From NCBI RefSeq assembly GCF_900111015.1, contig NZ_FOFS01000011.1, forward strand, positions 1-64,000: a stretch of 64,000 nucleotides of DNA, in the 5' to 3' direction. This DNA comes from Solimonas aquatica (GTDB taxonomy: Bacteria > Pseudomonadota > Gammaproteobacteria > Nevskiales > Nevskiaceae). Position 1 is the stretch's first letter, and each line of letters begins with the position of its first letter. The notes beneath the pieces were generated by a model, which ran no database searches, was not told the DNA's origin, and saw only the letters and a list, made by a program, of their open reading frames with translations. This document shows positions 32,206 to 42,080 of this stretch, piece by piece. Position numbers and translations under genes: made by a program.

Positions 32206-33369
32206 TTACAGGAACAGCTGCAGCAGGCCATTGAGATGGCGGTGGCCCAGCGCCGTGGGGCGCACCCGGCCCTGGGATTCTTCGATCAGGCCGCGCGCCT
32301 GCGCGGTCTGGGCGGGCGCCAGCGCCGCCCAGCGCAGGCCGGTGCGCGCTTCGTAATCGGCGATGGCGAAGCCTGCGTTGAGGCGCAGGGCGTTCATGAG
32401 AAATTCGAAGGGCAGGTCCTGCGCGCCCACCGTTCGCTGCTCCTGAATCGCGCCCGGGCCGCCGGCTTGGGCCAGATAGGTTTTGGGATGCTTGTGCCGC
32501 GCGCGGCGCTGCACGCCCTCCGCCAGGCTGCGCTTGCCATGTGCGCCGGCGCCGATGCCCAGGTAATCGCCGAACTGCCAGTAGTTGAGGTTGTGCCGCG
32601 CGCGCCGGCCCTCCTGCGCATAGGCCGAGACCTCGTACTGCGCGTAGCCGGCGCCGGCGAGCAGGCTCTGCGCCTGTTCCTGCATCTGCCAGGCGCTGTC
32701 CTCGTCGGGCAGCGGCGGCGGGCGCGCGGCGAATTCGGTGTTGGGCTCCAGCGTCAGCTGGTAATAGGACAGATGCGTGGGCTGCAGCGCGATGGCCGCG
32801 CGCAGATCGCCCAGGGCCTGCGCCGGCGTCTGCTCGGGCAGGGCGAACATCAGATCCAGATTGAAGTTGGCAATGCCCGCGGCGCGCGCCATGTCCACCG
32901 CGCGGCGCACCTCGGCGCTGTCGTGGATGCGGCCCAGGCGCTTGAGCATGGCATCGTCGAGGCTCTGCACGCCGATGGACAGGCGGTTGATGCCCGCCGC
33001 CGCATAGCCGGCGAAGCGCGCGGCCTCGGCGGTGCCGGGATTGGCTTCCAGGGTGATTTCGATATCGGGTGCAAAGCGCAGCCGCCTGGCCACGGCCTCC
33101 AGCAGCCGGCCGATGGCGCGCTCGGAAAACAGGCTCGGCGTGCCGCCGCCCATGAAGATCGAAACCAGCGGCCGCGCTTCCGGCGCCTGGCTCAGCTCGT
33201 AATCCAGATCACGCAGCAGTGCGTCCACATAGGCTTCTTCCGGCAGGGTTTCGCGCAGGCCATGCGAGTTGAAGTCGCAGTAGGGGCATTTCTGCACGCA
33301 CCAGGGGAAGTGCAGGTAGAGCGACAATGGCAGCGCTTCCGCGCGCGGGCCCGAGGCCGGCAGGCTCAT
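32206..33369 (-). CDS. hemW: Radical SAM heme chaperone HemW
   Basis: The 4Fe–4S cluster motif CVQKCPYC (CxxxCxxC) and the following [24 protein letters not shown] and [11 protein letters not shown] identify HemW, a radical SAM protein that hands heme to target enzymes and was long misnamed as an oxygen-independent coproporphyrinogen oxidase. The extra cysteine of true HemN is absent. Length of 387 residues is normal. Its ATG overlaps the stop of the GNAT–RdgB gene by ATGA, so it is translationally coupled. Confidence 0.93.
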   Translation of the reverse strand: MSLPASGPRAEALPLSLYLHFPWCVQKCPYCDFNSHGLRETLPEEAYVDALLRDLDYELSQAPEARPLVSIFMGGGTPSLFSERAIGRLLEAVARRLRFAPDIEITLEANPGTAEAARFAGYAAAGINRLSIGVQSLDDAMLKRLGRIHDSAEVRRAVDMARAAGIANFNLDLMFALPEQTPAQALGDLRAAIALQPTHLSYYQLTLEPNTEFAARPPPLPDEDSAWQMQEQAQSLLAGAGYAQYEVSAYAQEGRRARHNLNYWQFGDYLGIGAGAHGKRSLAEGVQRRARHKHPKTYLAQAGGPGAIQEQRTVGAQDLPFEFLMNALRLNAGFAIADYEARTGLRWAALAPAQTAQARGLIEESQGRVRPTALGHRHLNGLLQLFL

Positions 33370-34409
33370 GCCGGCAGCTGGCGGAGCAGGCTGTGCATGG
33401 CGCGGGCGCGGTGCGAGACGCGGTTCTTCAGCTCGGCGGGCAGCTCGGCGGCGCTGCGCGCCAGTTCGGGCACATAGAACAGCGGGTCGTAGCCGAAGCC
33501 GTTCGCGCCCTGCGCGGCTTCGAGGATGCGGCCGGGCCAGAAGCCTTGTGCGATCAGCGGGACAGGGTCTTGCGCATGACGCAGCAGCACCAGCACGGAG
33601 ACGAAGCGGGCGCTGCGCTGCGCCTCCGGCAGGCCGGCCAGGGCGTGCAGCAGTTTTTCATTGTTGGCGGCATCGGAAGCGCGCTCTGCGGCATACCGCG
33701 CGGAGCGCACACCGGGCGCGCCACCCAGTGCCGCGACTTCCAGTCCCGAGTCATCGGCCAGCGCCGGCAGTCCGGAGACGCGCGCGGCGTGGCGGGCCTT
33801 GAGCAGGGCGTTCTCGATGAAGCTCTCGCCGGTTTCCTCGACGTCTTCATCGCTGAACTCGCTGACCAGACGCAGCGCGTAGCCGCGTGGCGCGAGCAGA
33901 GCCTGCAGCTCGGCGAGTTTCTTCTGGTTGCGCGAGGCCAGCACCAGGGTCTGCGCGAGGGGCGCGGGCGGTGGCGCGGCGCCGTCCAGCACCAGGCGCT
34001 TGCCGTAGCTCAGCACCGCATCGCGGCGATAGCCGAGACGTTCATAGAACAGCGCCGCGCCGGTGTTGTCCTCGCGCAGCTGCAGATTCATCTTCGGGGC
34101 GCCGAGGCTGGCGACATAGGCTTCGGCAGCAGCCATCAGCTGCCGGCCCAGGCCCTGGTGACGCAGCGCGGGATCGGCGGCCAGATAGTTCACCCAGCCG
34201 CGATGTCCGTCATAGCCGGCCATCACGCTGCCGACGATGCGCGCATCCTGCACGGCGACGAGAAAGCCTTCGGCCTGCTGCGCGAGCTTGCGCGCGATAT
34301 CGCGCTGCGGATCGTTCCAGGGCCGCGTCAGGCCGCAGGCCTGCCACAGCGCGATGACCGCGCCGGCATCGTCCGGCACGAAGCGCCGGATCTGCACGGC
34401 CTCAGGCAT
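33366..34409 (-). CDS. Fusion protein: GNAT acetyltransferase plus RdgB-type XTP/dITP diphosphatase
   Basis: Residues 1–145 form a GNAT domain resembling Ype[23 protein letters not shown], the acetyl-CoA loop [17 protein letters not shown] and [14 protein letters not shown]. Residues from about 155 to 347 form a complete RdgB/HAM1 pyrophosphatase: [41 protein letters not shown] and [13 protein letters not shown]. RdgB removes dITP and XTP from the nucleotide pool. The two halves are in one frame with a short proline/alanine linker ([10 protein letters not shown]). The start is fixed by overlap with the rph stop. Such a fusion is unusual; rdgB normally follows rph alone. Confidence 0.9.
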   Translation of the reverse strand: MPEAVQIRRFVPDDAGAVIALWQACGLTRPWNDPQRDIARKLAQQAEGFLVAVQDARIVGSVMAGYDGHRGWVNYLAADPALRHQGLGRQLMAAAEAYVASLGAPKMNLQLREDNTGAALFYERLGYRRDAVLSYGKRLVLDGAAPPPAPLAQTLVLASRNQKKLAELQALLAPRGYALRLVSEFSDEDVEETGESFIENALLKARHAARVSGLPALADDSGLEVAALGGAPGVRSARYAAERASDAANNEKLLHALAGLPEAQRSARFVSVLVLLRHAQDPVPLIAQGFWPGRILEAAQGANGFGYDPLFYVPELARSAAELPAELKNRVSHRARAMHSLLRQLPA

Positions 34410-35124
34410 CGAGGGCCTGACGCTGGGCGGCGCTGAGTTCGGCGATGCCCTTGGCGGCGAGATCGAGCAGGGCATTGAGTTCGTCGCGACGGAAGGCATG
34501 GCCTTCGGCGGTGCCCTGCACCTCGATGAACTGACCGGCTTCGTTCATCACCACGTTCATATCGCACTCGCAGCCGGAGTCTTCGCTGTAGTCCAGGTCG
34601 AGCACCGGCTGACCCTGGACGATGCCCACCGACACTGCCGCGATCTGGCCGAACAGGGCGTCCTTCTTGATCTGGCCACGCTTGCGCATGCTGCGCAGGG
34701 CTTCGGCCAGCGCGATATAGCCGCCGGTGATCGAGGCGCAGCGCGTGCCGCCGTCGGCCTGCAGCACATCGCAGTCGATGGTGACGGTGTAGCCGGCGAT
34801 GGCATTGAGGTCCACGCAGGCGCGCAGCGAGCGACCGATCAGGCGCTGGATTTCCTGCGTGCGCCCGGACTGCTTGCCCTGCGCCGCTTCGCGACGGCTG
34901 CGGTCATGCGTGGCGCGGGGCAGCATGCCGTATTCGGCCGTCACCCAGCCGCCTTCCTTCTTCCAGGCCGGGCCGCGCTCTTCGACGCTGGCGGTGCACA
35001 GCACGCGGGTATCGCCGCAGGCGATCAGCACCGAGCCTTCGGCGTGCTTGGTGAAGCCGCGGGTGATGTGCAGGGGGCGAAGCTGGTCGGCCGCACGGCC
35101 GGAGACGCGGGTGAAAGAACTCAC
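34402..35124 (-). CDS. rph: Ribonuclease PH
   Basis: A 240-residue phosphorolytic exoribonuclease that trims tRNA 3' ends. Typical segments are [73 protein letters not shown] and [18 protein letters not shown]. The start is a GTG whose GTGA overlaps the msrQ stop; no ATG fits. The C-terminus is full length. Confidence 0.93.
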   Translation of the reverse strand: MSSFTRVSGRAADQLRPLHITRGFTKHAEGSVLIACGDTRVLCTASVEERGPAWKKEGGWVTAEYGMLPRATHDRSRREAAQGKQSGRTQEIQRLIGRSLRACVDLNAIAGYTVTIDCDVLQADGGTRCASITGGYIALAEALRSMRKRGQIKKDALFGQIAAVSVGIVQGQPVLDLDYSEDSGCECDMNVVMNEAGQFIEVQGTAEGHAFRRDELNALLDLAAKGIAELSAAQRQALDA

Positions 35125-35738
35125 GTGGAAATGACAGGCTGCTTGCGGGCGCGGAGTATAACGCGCCAGGGCCGGCGCCAGAGCAGCAGGCCCAGCAGCA
35201 GCGCCAGATACAGAAGCGGCTCGCGCAGATCGGATTTCACCAGCCAGACGAAGTGCAGTGCCGCCAGCAGCGCGGCGGGATAGATGAGTTTGTGCAAGGT
35301 GGCCCAGCGCCGTTTCAGGCGCTGCTGCCAGCCGCGCGTGGAGGTCAGCGCCAGCGGCAGCAGGAGCAGCAGCGCGGCAAAGCCCAGGGTGATGTAGCGG
35401 CGCTTGATGAGGTCGGCCGCCAGCTGTCGCGCGGAGAATTCCAGATCGAAAGTGAGATAGATGCTGAAGTGCAGGCAGGCCCAGGCAAAAGCCCAGAGCC
35501 CGAGCAGGCGACGGATGCGCAGCGGTTCGCTGCGCTTCAGTCGCTCGCGCAGGGGACTCATGGCCAGGGTGAGCAGCAGCAGGCGCAACGCCCATTGCCC
35601 GCTGTGGTGCTCGATGAACTCCACGGGATTGGCGCCCAGCCGGCCCTGCAGAATCAGCCAGCCCAGCTGCAGCAGCGGCGCGGTGGCCAGCGTCCAGGCC
35701 GCGAGCCGCCAGCACAGCAAGACGCGCGCCGGCGACAT
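35121..35738 (-). CDS. msrQ: MsrQ heme-binding membrane subunit of the periplasmic methionine sulfoxide reductase
   Basis: A 205-residue membrane protein with about six segments. [43 protein letters not shown] and [24 protein letters not shown] carry the conserved heme-ligand histidines. MsrQ passes quinol or flavin electrons to MsrP. Its ATG overlaps the msrP stop as TGATG. The longer frame upstream is only overlap with msrP. Confidence 0.9.
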   Translation of the reverse strand: MSPARVLLCWRLAAWTLATAPLLQLGWLILQGRLGANPVEFIEHHSGQWALRLLLLTLAMSPLRERLKRSEPLRIRRLLGLWAFAWACLHFSIYLTFDLEFSARQLAADLIKRRYITLGFAALLLLLPLALTSTRGWQQRLKRRWATLHKLIYPAALLAALHFVWLVKSDLREPLLYLALLLGLLLWRRPWRVILRARKQPVIST

Positions 35739-36682
35739 CAGTAGTAGCGCCGCAGATCCAGACCGCTGTACAGGGACGCCACTTCCGGATAGCCGTTGAA
35801 CATCAGGGTGTCGCGCTTGAACAGCTCGCCCAGGCGCCGCTCGCGGCTCTGCGACCAGCGCGGATGATCGACCGCCGGATTCACATTGGCGTAGAACCCG
35901 TACTCGTCCGGCGCCAGAGCGCTCCACGTGGTGGCCGGCTGCTTCTCCGTGAAGCGGATGCGCACGATGGACTTGATGCTCTTGAAACCGTACTTCCAGG
36001 GCACGGTCAGGCGCAGCGGCGCGCCGTTCTGATTCGGCAGCACGCGGCCGTACATGCCCACGCTCAGCAGCGTGAGCGGATGCATGGCCTCGTCGATGCG
36101 CAAACCCTCGCGATACGGCAGCTGCAGACCGCTGAAGCGTGCCAGCGGCATCTGCTGGTCGTCGTAGAGCGTTTCAAAGGCCACGTATCGGGCTTTGGAC
36201 GTGGGCTTGAAGCGCTTGAGGAAATCGCCGAGCGGAATGCCCAGCCAGGGCACCACGATGCTCCAGGCTTCCACGCAGCGATGCCGGTAGATGCGCTCTT
36301 CCAGTGCGCCGGCCAGCAGGCTGTCGATATCGACCTGCGCCGGCGCCTCGCATTCGCCGTCCACCACCACCGTCCAGGGCCGGGTCTTGAGCTTGCCGGC
36401 ATTGCGCGCGGGCTCGTCCTTGGCGGTGCCGAACTCGTAATAGTTGTTGTAGCTGCTCACGTCCTCGAAGCTGTTGGGCTTCTCGCCGCCGGCCCTCTCG
36501 CGGCGGGTGCTGATTTTCAGCGCGCCGGGCCCCGGGCTTTGTGCGCGGCCCAGACCGGGCGCGGCCAGGGCGATGCCGGCCAGACCCAGCTGCTGCAGAA
36601 AGCGGCGGCGGCTGGCGTAGACCTCGGGCGGTGTGATCTCGGTTTCCCGCAGCAGATGCGGCGGCGCGATGCGTATCAGCAT
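35738..36682 (-). CDS. msrP: MsrP molybdopterin-dependent methionine sulfoxide reductase, catalytic subunit
   Basis: The N-terminal twin-arginine signal reads [19 protein letters not shown], so the folded protein is exported by Tat to the periplasm. The molybdenum-ligating cysteine is in [15 protein letters not shown], as in E. coli YedY, and [15 protein letters not shown] and [20 protein letters not shown] are family features. It repairs oxidised methionines of periplasmic proteins with MsrQ. The ATG at 36682 has only a weak ribosome-binding site. It is divergent from sufE. Confidence 0.92.
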   Translation of the reverse strand: MLIRIAPPHLLRETEITPPEVYASRRRFLQQLGLAGIALAAPGLGRAQSPGPGALKISTRRERAGGEKPNSFEDVSSYNNYYEFGTAKDEPARNAGKLKTRPWTVVVDGECEAPAQVDIDSLLAGALEERIYRHRCVEAWSIVVPWLGIPLGDFLKRFKPTSKARYVAFETLYDDQQMPLARFSGLQLPYREGLRIDEAMHPLTLLSVGMYGRVLPNQNGAPLRLTVPWKYGFKSIKSIVRIRFTEKQPATTWSALAPDEYGFYANVNPAVDHPRWSQSRERRLGELFKRDTLMFNGYPEVASLYSGLDLRRYY

Positions 36683-36794
36683 GATCAGCTCGGTGAAAAA
36701 GCGGGCAGGAGCATTCAAGACCGCAGCTTGCGACAAGCCGTTCGGCCTTACCATATGCGTGGTACGAACTGGCATGACGATTGGACGCGCGGCA

Positions 36795-37205
36795 ATGACT
36801 TTGGACGAACTGGCGGAAACCTTCGAATTTCTCGGCGACTGGGAGGAGCGCTACCGCTATCTCATTGAACTCGGCCGCAAGCTGCCGCCGCTGCCCGAGG
36901 GCGCGCACAACGAGGCCAACAAGGTGCGCGGCTGCATGTCGCAGGTCTGGCTGACGCAGGAAGTGCTGCCCGGCCCGCCCAAGACCCTGGAATTTCGCGG
37001 CGATTCGGATGCGCACATCGTCAAGGGCCTGATTGCGGTGCTGCTGAGCCTGACGTCGGGGCGCACGCCCCGCGAGATTCTGGATCTGGACATCGGCTCG
37101 GCTTTCGAGCGTCTGGGGCTGGAAAGCAATATCTCCATGAACCGCCGCAACGGTTTTTATGCCATGGTGGAGCGCATCAAGGCGCTGGCGGCGCAGGAGG
37201 CCTGA
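36795..37205 (+). CDS. sufE: SufE-type cysteine desulfurase sulfur acceptor
   Basis: A 136-residue SufE domain: [35 protein letters not shown] and the persulfide-accepting Cys47 in [11 protein letters not shown]. SufE accepts sulfur from SufS and stimulates iron–sulfur cluster assembly. No suf genes are adjacent, so it is a stand-alone copy. ATG 36795 gives the normal family start; ATG 36774 is an in-frame alternative seven codons upstream, and neither has a good ribosome-binding site. Confidence 0.88.
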   Translation: MTLDELAETFEFLGDWEERYRYLIELGRKLPPLPEGAHNEANKVRGCMSQVWLTQEVLPGPPKTLEFRGDSDAHIVKGLIAVLLSLTSGRTPREILDLDIGSAFERLGLESNISMNRRNGFYAMVERIKALAAQEA

Positions 37206-37283
37206 GGCTGCCGCGAGCCCCTGTCACAAGCGCCGCGTTGCGCCGGCCCTAGAATCAGGCGGGTTTTCCCAAGGAGCTGCACC

Positions 37284-38228
37284 ATGGAAGTCATTGCACT
37301 GGTTTTTGTCGCCTTCGTCATCGTCACCCTCTGGAAGGGCGTGGTGATGGTGCCGCAGGGCCGTGAATACACCGTCGAGCGCTTCGGCAAGTACCGCGCA
37401 ACCTTCCGCCCCGGCCTGCACTGGCTGGTGCCCTACGTGGACAGCGTCGGCCGCAAGCTGTCGATGATGGAGCAGGTGCTGGACGTGCCTTCGCAGGAAG
37501 TCATCACCAAGGACAACGCCATGGTCGGCGTCGACGGCGTGGTGTTCTTCCAGGTGCTGGACGCGCCCAAGGCCGCCTACGAGGTGCAGCAGCTGGAATA
37601 CGCGATCCTGCAGCTGACCATGACCAATCTGCGCACGGTGATGGGATCCATGGATCTGGACGAGCTTTTGAGCCAGCGCGACCACATCAACCTCAAGCTG
37701 CTGTCGGTGGTCGATCAGGCCACCACGCCCTGGGGCGTGAAGGTGACGCGCATCGAGATCAAGGACATCCGCCCGCCGCCGGCGCTGGTGGAGTCGATGG
37801 CGCGGCAGATGAAGGCCGAGCGCGAGAAGCGCGCCAACATCCTCGACGCCGAAGGCTTCCGCCAGGCGGCGATTCTCAAGGCCGAGGGCGAGCGCAATGC
37901 CGAAATCCTCGCCGCCGAGGCGCAGAAGATCGCCGCGGTGCTGGAGGCCGAGGGCCGGCGCGAGGCGGCGTTTCGCGATGCCGAGGCGCGCGAGCGCGGT
38001 GCCGAGGCCGAGGCCAAGGCCACCACCATGGTCAGCGAGGCCATCGCCAAGGGTGATGTGCAGGCGATCAACTACTTCGTCGCGCAGAAATACGTGGAGG
38101 CGCTGGGCAAGATCGCCAGCAGCCCCAACGAGAAGCTGGTGCTGATGCCCCTGGAGGCCGCCAGCGTGATCGGCGCCATCGGCGGCATCGCCGAGCTGGC
38201 CAAGAAGGCCGGCGCGGTGAAGTCCTGA
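37284..38228 (+). CDS. qmcA: SPFH/stomatin-like membrane protein QmcA
   Basis: One N-terminal membrane segment (residues 2–20) precedes a band-7 domain (VPQGREYTVERFGKYRATFRPGLHWLVPYVD) and a long Ala/Glu-rich coiled coil (about 170–260) with repeated AEGERNAEILAAEAQ-type sequence. Such proteins form large rings in membrane microdomains. The adjacent NfeD gene, 24 bases downstream, is the usual partner. Length, 314 residues, is typical. Confidence 0.9.
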   Translation: MEVIALVFVAFVIVTLWKGVVMVPQGREYTVERFGKYRATFRPGLHWLVPYVDSVGRKLSMMEQVLDVPSQEVITKDNAMVGVDGVVFFQVLDAPKAAYEVQQLEYAILQLTMTNLRTVMGSMDLDELLSQRDHINLKLLSVVDQATTPWGVKVTRIEIKDIRPPPALVESMARQMKAEREKRANILDAEGFRQAAILKAEGERNAEILAAEAQKIAAVLEAEGRREAAFRDAEARERGAEAEAKATTMVSEAIAKGDVQAINYFVAQKYVEALGKIASSPNEKLVLMPLEAASVIGAIGGIAELAKKAGAVKS

Positions 38229-38251
38229 TCGATCCGCAGCCGGAGCCGCGC

Positions 38252-38692
38252 ATGAGACTGCATGAGCTGCTGTACTGGCACTGGTGGGTCGCCGCCCTGT
38301 TGCTGCTGATGCTGGAAGCCTTCGCGCCCGGTGCGGTGTTCCTGTGGATGGGCGTGTCGGCCGCCGTGGTCGGCCTGCTGCTCCTGCTCATGCCCCAGCT
38401 GGCGCTGGCTGCGCAGCTGATCGTGTTCGGGGTGCTGGCCCTGATCGCCTTCTTCGCCTGGCGCCGCTTCAAGCCGCAGGCGGACGCCGAGGATCAGCCC
38501 GCGCTCAACCGCCGCGGCGAGTCCTATGTGGGCCGCCATTTCACGCTCAGCGAGGCCATCGTCAACGGCGTCGGCGAGCTGCGCGTGGATGACACGCAGT
38601 GGCGCGTCGTCGGTCCGGATTTGCCGTCCGGCAGCGCGGTGCGCGTGACCGGCACGGAAGGTGCAACGCTCAAGGTCGAAGCCCTGCGATGA
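38252..38692 (+). CDS. NfeD-family membrane protein
   Basis: A 146-residue short-form NfeD protein with three or four membrane segments (about 8–65) and a C-terminal OB-fold domain (RRGESYVGRHFTLSEAIVNGVGELRVDDTQWRVVGPDLPSGSAVRV). It lacks the protease domain of long NfeD proteins. It probably works with the stomatin-like protein upstream in membrane quality control. Confidence 0.87.
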   Translation: MRLHELLYWHWWVAALLLLMLEAFAPGAVFLWMGVSAAVVGLLLLLMPQLALAAQLIVFGVLALIAFFAWRRFKPQADAEDQPALNRRGESYVGRHFTLSEAIVNGVGELRVDDTQWRVVGPDLPSGSAVRVTGTEGATLKVEALR

Positions 38693-38702
38693 GAGCCTTG
38701 CC

Positions 38703-39440
38703 ATGCACAGCAGTACCGTTGACGAAATGAGCGCCCAGCAGCACACGCCGCAGGGCCTGCACGCGCATCGCGGCGAGATCGTCGGCATCGAAATCCCCGA
38801 AACGCTCTACAGCCTCGGCGAGGAGATCGCGCACGCGGTCACCCACGGCGTCGGTGCGCTGCTGGCCATCGTCGGCCTGGTGGCGATCGTGGTGCGCGCG
38901 GCGCTGTACGGCACCTACTGGCATGTGATCGCCTGCAGCGTGTTCGGGGCCACGCTGGTGCTGATGTACACCGCCTCCACGCTCTATCACAGCATCCCGC
39001 TGCCGCGCGCCAAGCGCGTGCTGCGCGTGATCGATCACTCGCTGATCTACTTCCTGATCGCCGGCACCTACACGCCGTTCACGCTGGTGACCCTGCACGG
39101 GGTCTGGGGCTGGAGTCTGTTCGCGGTGACCTGGGGCCTGGCGGTGGCCGGCGTGGTGTTCAAGATCTACGCCACGGGCCGTTTCGAAAAGCTCTCGCTG
39201 TTCATCTATCTGGCGATGGGCTGGTGCGCGCTGGTGGCGGTCAAGCCCATCCTGCAGAACCTCGAGACCGGCGGCGTGCTGCTGACGGCGGCGGGCGGCC
39301 TGGTCTACAGCGGGGGCGTGGCTTTCTACACCTGGGAGCGGCTGCGCTATCACCATGCGATCTGGCACTTGTTCGTGCTGGGTGGCAGCGTGCTGCAGTA
39401 CTTCGCGGTGTTCTTCTACGTGGTGCCCGGCCCGGCCTGA
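38703..39440 (+). CDS. trhA: PAQR/hemolysin III family membrane protein TrhA
   Basis: Seven membrane segments with the family residues EEIAHAVTHGVGALLAIVGL, TASTLYHSI, RVIDHSLIYFLIAGTYTPF and HHAIWHLFVLGGSVLQYFAVFFYV. The conserved histidines and aspartate would bind zinc, as in PAQR receptors. TrhA proteins regulate membrane fluidity, although older names call them hemolysin III. Met 38703 was chosen; Met 38730 would also give a full domain. Confidence 0.88.
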   Translation: MHSSTVDEMSAQQHTPQGLHAHRGEIVGIEIPETLYSLGEEIAHAVTHGVGALLAIVGLVAIVVRAALYGTYWHVIACSVFGATLVLMYTASTLYHSIPLPRAKRVLRVIDHSLIYFLIAGTYTPFTLVTLHGVWGWSLFAVTWGLAVAGVVFKIYATGRFEKLSLFIYLAMGWCALVAVKPILQNLETGGVLLTAAGGLVYSGGVAFYTWERLRYHHAIWHLFVLGGSVLQYFAVFFYVVPGPA

Positions 39441-39476
39441 ACACCGGACCGCGGTCGGGCGGGCGCGGCGCGGGGC

Positions 39477-40145
39477 TCAGTCTTCTTCTTCCGTCGCGTC
39501 TTCCGGCAGCGGCAGATAGTGGATGTGCGTGCCGCTCTCGCCGCGCACGGCCAGACGCACCATGGCTTCGGCGACTTGTTCGGCGGGGATCGGCCGGTAG
39601 CGGCGCAGGGGGCCGGCGCAGAGCATGGCCAGCAGCGGCGAGAGTTTTTGTGCGAAGGCTTCGCCCCGCCGGTGTTCGCTGCGGGCGCCCAGCAGCAGCG
39701 AGGGCCGCAGAATGTGCAGGGCTTCGAAGTCCAGCGCCGACACCGCCTTCTCCATGCGCCCCTTCACGCGTGAATAGAAGCTCGGCGCGTGCTCGGAAGC
39801 GCCGGCTGCGGAAATCACCAGGAACTGCTGCGCGCCGGCCGCGTGCGTCAGCCGCGCCAGTTCCACCACCATGCGGTAGTCCACATCTTCAAACGCCGCG
39901 CGCGAACCGGCCGTGCGCAGCGTGGTGCCCAGGCAACAGAACACATCGTCCACCCGCAGCGACTCGCCCAGCGCCTCGAGCCCGGCGAAGTCCGTGACGA
40001 TTTCGCGCAGATGCGGGTGGCTCAGGTTCAGGGGCCGGCGCGTCAGCACGCGCACCTGGGCATAGGCCGGGTCCTGCAGCAGGCGCTGCAGTACGCCGCG
40101 GCCCACCAGGCCGCTGGCGCCGGCGATCAGTGCGACCCGGTTCAT
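39477..40145 (-). CDS. NAD(P)H-binding atypical SDR (HTATIP2-like)
   Basis: The Rossmann motif ALIAGASGLVGRGVL opens a 222-residue protein with DDVFCCLGTTLRTAGSRAAFEDVDY, QFLVISAAGASEHAPSFYSRVKGRMEKAV and LHILRPSLLLGAR. This is typical of atypical SDR proteins related to human HTATIP2. YSRVK provides the YxxxK pair. The substrate is unknown. The gene converges on trhA and is divergent from the HIT gene. The acidic C-terminus ends EDATEEED. Confidence 0.82.
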   Translation of the reverse strand: MNRVALIAGASGLVGRGVLQRLLQDPAYAQVRVLTRRPLNLSHPHLREIVTDFAGLEALGESLRVDDVFCCLGTTLRTAGSRAAFEDVDYRMVVELARLTHAAGAQQFLVISAAGASEHAPSFYSRVKGRMEKAVSALDFEALHILRPSLLLGARSEHRRGEAFAQKLSPLLAMLCAGPLRRYRPIPAEQVAEAMVRLAVRGESGTHIHYLPLPEDATEEED

Positions 40146-40195
40146 GCCTTTGCACTTGTCATCGAGATTGCCGCCCTATATATCCCTGAGGAAAC

Positions 40196-40663
40196 ATGAA
40201 ATATCAGTTCCCCGCTACGAGCGCCATGACCTTGCACCCAGGCTTCGAACTACATCCCCAACTGCGTGCGGACACATTGGCCGTCGGCGACTGGCCACTG
40301 TCCCGGGTGCTACTGATGAATGACACGCACTATCCCTGGCTGATTCTGGTGCCGCGCCGCCCCGGCCTGCGCGAAATCTATGAGCTGCCGGAGGGGGAGC
40401 GTCAACAGCTTATGCGCGAATCCTGCCTGCTGGCCAGCACCCTCATGCGGCTGTTCACCGGCGACAAGCTCAACGTGGCGGCGCTGGGCAACATGGTGCC
40501 GCAGCTGCATCTGCACCACATCGTGCGCCGCGTCGGCGATCCGGCCTGGCCGGCGCCCGTCTGGGGCAGGCACCCTGCGCAGCCGTATCTTGAGGCGGCG
40601 GCCGATGACTGCCTGGCGCTGCTGCGCCGCGAATTGACCGCGCTGTTGCCCCTGCAGGTCTGA
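40196..40663 (+). CDS. HIT-domain hydrolase
   Basis: A 155-residue histidine-triad protein with the motif QLHLHHIVRR (HxHxH) at about residues 101–110 and the family start SRVLLMNDTHYPWLILVPRRPG. HIT proteins cleave nucleotide phosphoramidates or dinucleoside polyphosphates. GAGGAAAC before the ATG is a good ribosome-binding site. No gene context specifies a substrate. Confidence 0.85.
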   Translation: MKYQFPATSAMTLHPGFELHPQLRADTLAVGDWPLSRVLLMNDTHYPWLILVPRRPGLREIYELPEGERQQLMRESCLLASTLMRLFTGDKLNVAALGNMVPQLHLHHIVRRVGDPAWPAPVWGRHPAQPYLEAAADDCLALLRRELTALLPLQV

Positions 40664-40726
40664 GCGGCGCTTGCCGCTGCGAGCCGCGGCTCTCTACAGT
40701 GCCGCGTTCTCGGGCAGGAGGCGGCA

Positions 40727-41554
40727 ATGGACAATGTGGCGGGCAAGTGCGTGCTGATCACCGGCGCGGCCATGGGCATGGGCCGTCTCTACGCGGAGCA
40801 TGCGGTGCGCGAAGGCGCGGCCGCCGTGGTGCTCTGGGACATCAATGCCGCTGAACTCGACAAGACCGCCGCCGAGCTGCGCGGTCGCGGCGGCAAGGTG
40901 CATGCGCAGGTGGTGGACGTCTCGCAGCAGCCGGCGATCGCCGCCGCCGCCGAGACCCTGCGCCGCGAGGTGGGCGAGCCGGATGTGCTGATCAACAACG
41001 CCGGCATCGTGCGCGGCAAGTATTTCTGGGAGCACGACCCGCAGAAGGACATCTACGCCACCATGGCCATCAACGCCCTGGCGCCGATGTACATCACCCG
41101 CGAGTTCCTGCCCGGCATGATCGCGCGCCGTGATCGCCAGGCGCGCATCGTCAACATCTCCTCGGCGGCGAGCATGGTCTCCAACCCGCGCATGAGCGTG
41201 TACTGCGGCTCGAAATGGGCCTGCACCGGCTGGAGCGATTCGGTGCGCCTGGAGCTGGAGGCAGCCGGCCACGCGCACATCAAGCTGCTCACGGTCTGCC
41301 CCACGTATATCGCCACCGGTATGTTCGAGGGCGTGAAGAAGATGCTGTTCACGCCCATCCTCACCCCGCAGTCGGTGGTGGACGCGGTCTGGCAGGGCAT
41401 GAAGGCGGGCCGCGTGCGCCTGATCCTGCCCTGGACGGTGTATCTGTCCAATGCGCTCAAGGGACTGCTGCCGGTGCGCCTGTTCGACTGGATGGCGCGG
41501 CATGTGTTCCGCGTCTACAACACCATGGACGAATTCAAGGGCCGCTCGTCCTGA
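40727..41554 (+). CDS. Short-chain dehydrogenase/reductase
   Basis: A 275-residue classical SDR with cofactor loop ITGAAMGMGRL, NNAGIV, catalytic Ser in NISSAASM and YCGSK (YxxxK). WDINAAEL at the second strand suggests NAD(H). The hydrophobic C-terminal part (ILPWTVYLSNALKGLLPVRLFDWMARHVF) resembles membrane-associated retinol- or lipid-type dehydrogenases. GGAGG precedes the ATG. Position near a fatty acyl-CoA reductase suggests a lipophilic alcohol or aldehyde, but this is inference. Confidence 0.85.
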   Translation: MDNVAGKCVLITGAAMGMGRLYAEHAVREGAAAVVLWDINAAELDKTAAELRGRGGKVHAQVVDVSQQPAIAAAAETLRREVGEPDVLINNAGIVRGKYFWEHDPQKDIYATMAINALAPMYITREFLPGMIARRDRQARIVNISSAASMVSNPRMSVYCGSKWACTGWSDSVRLELEAAGHAHIKLLTVCPTYIATGMFEGVKKMLFTPILTPQSVVDAVWQGMKAGRVRLILPWTVYLSNALKGLLPVRLFDWMARHVFRVYNTMDEFKGRSS

Positions 41555-41666
41555 GCCGGACCACCGCCTGACTTGTCTCATTGCTCTGGTGGCATGGCGC
41601 GCCGTATAAACGCGCCATCATCCCTGCGGTGCCTATGTTGCCCGCAAACAGCCGGAGGAAGAAGTC

Positions 41667-42035
41667 ATGAAAGCCCGCCAGAGCCTGGCGCTTGCTGCTG
41701 TCGCGGCCTTGCTGCTGGCCGCCTGTCAGAGTGGTCCGCCCAAGCCGCCGCCCTGCAAGGTCTGCGCTTATGGCGGGCCGGGCGCGCCGCCCGGCGTGGC
41801 CTTGCCGCCGGGACTGGCCACGCCGTTCAAGGCGGGCGAGCGGGTGGCCGTGGCCAAGGCCGTGGAGTTGCGCAGCGCGCCCTCGCCCACCGGCGAGACG
41901 GTGGAAGCCCTGCCGGCCGGCACCGTGGTCACGCTGCGCTCGCGCATGCTCAATGCCATCGGCCCCTGGTGGCTGGTGGATCATCAGCTCAATTCCGGCT
42001 GGCTGCGCGAGAGCGAGCTGCCCGCGCCGCGCTGA
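41667..42035 (+). CDS. SH3-domain lipoprotein
   Basis: A 122-residue protein with a lipoprotein signal (lipobox LLAAC, Cys20), a proline/glycine-rich linker with two further cysteines (PPPCKVC), and a C-terminal bacterial SH3-like domain (VELRSAPSPTGETVEALPAGTVVTL to WWLVDHQLNSGWLRESEL). Such proteins often bind cell wall. GGAGGAAGA precedes the ATG. The target is unknown. Confidence 0.8.
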   Translation: MKARQSLALAAVAALLLAACQSGPPKPPPCKVCAYGGPGAPPGVALPPGLATPFKAGERVAVAKAVELRSAPSPTGETVEALPAGTVVTLRSRMLNAIGPWWLVDHQLNSGWLRESELPAPR

Positions 42036-42047
42036 AAAATCCCGCCG

Positions 42048-42077
42048 CTGACGGCGCGCCGCTGGCTGCGCCGTCAG
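42048..42077 (+). terminator. GC hairpin after the SH3 lipoprotein gene
   Basis: CTGACGGCGC pairs with GCGCCGTCAG around a ten-base loop, 12 bases after the stop codon. There is no T-tract, so it may be a weak terminator. Confidence 0.45.
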
Positions 42078-42080
42078 CCA

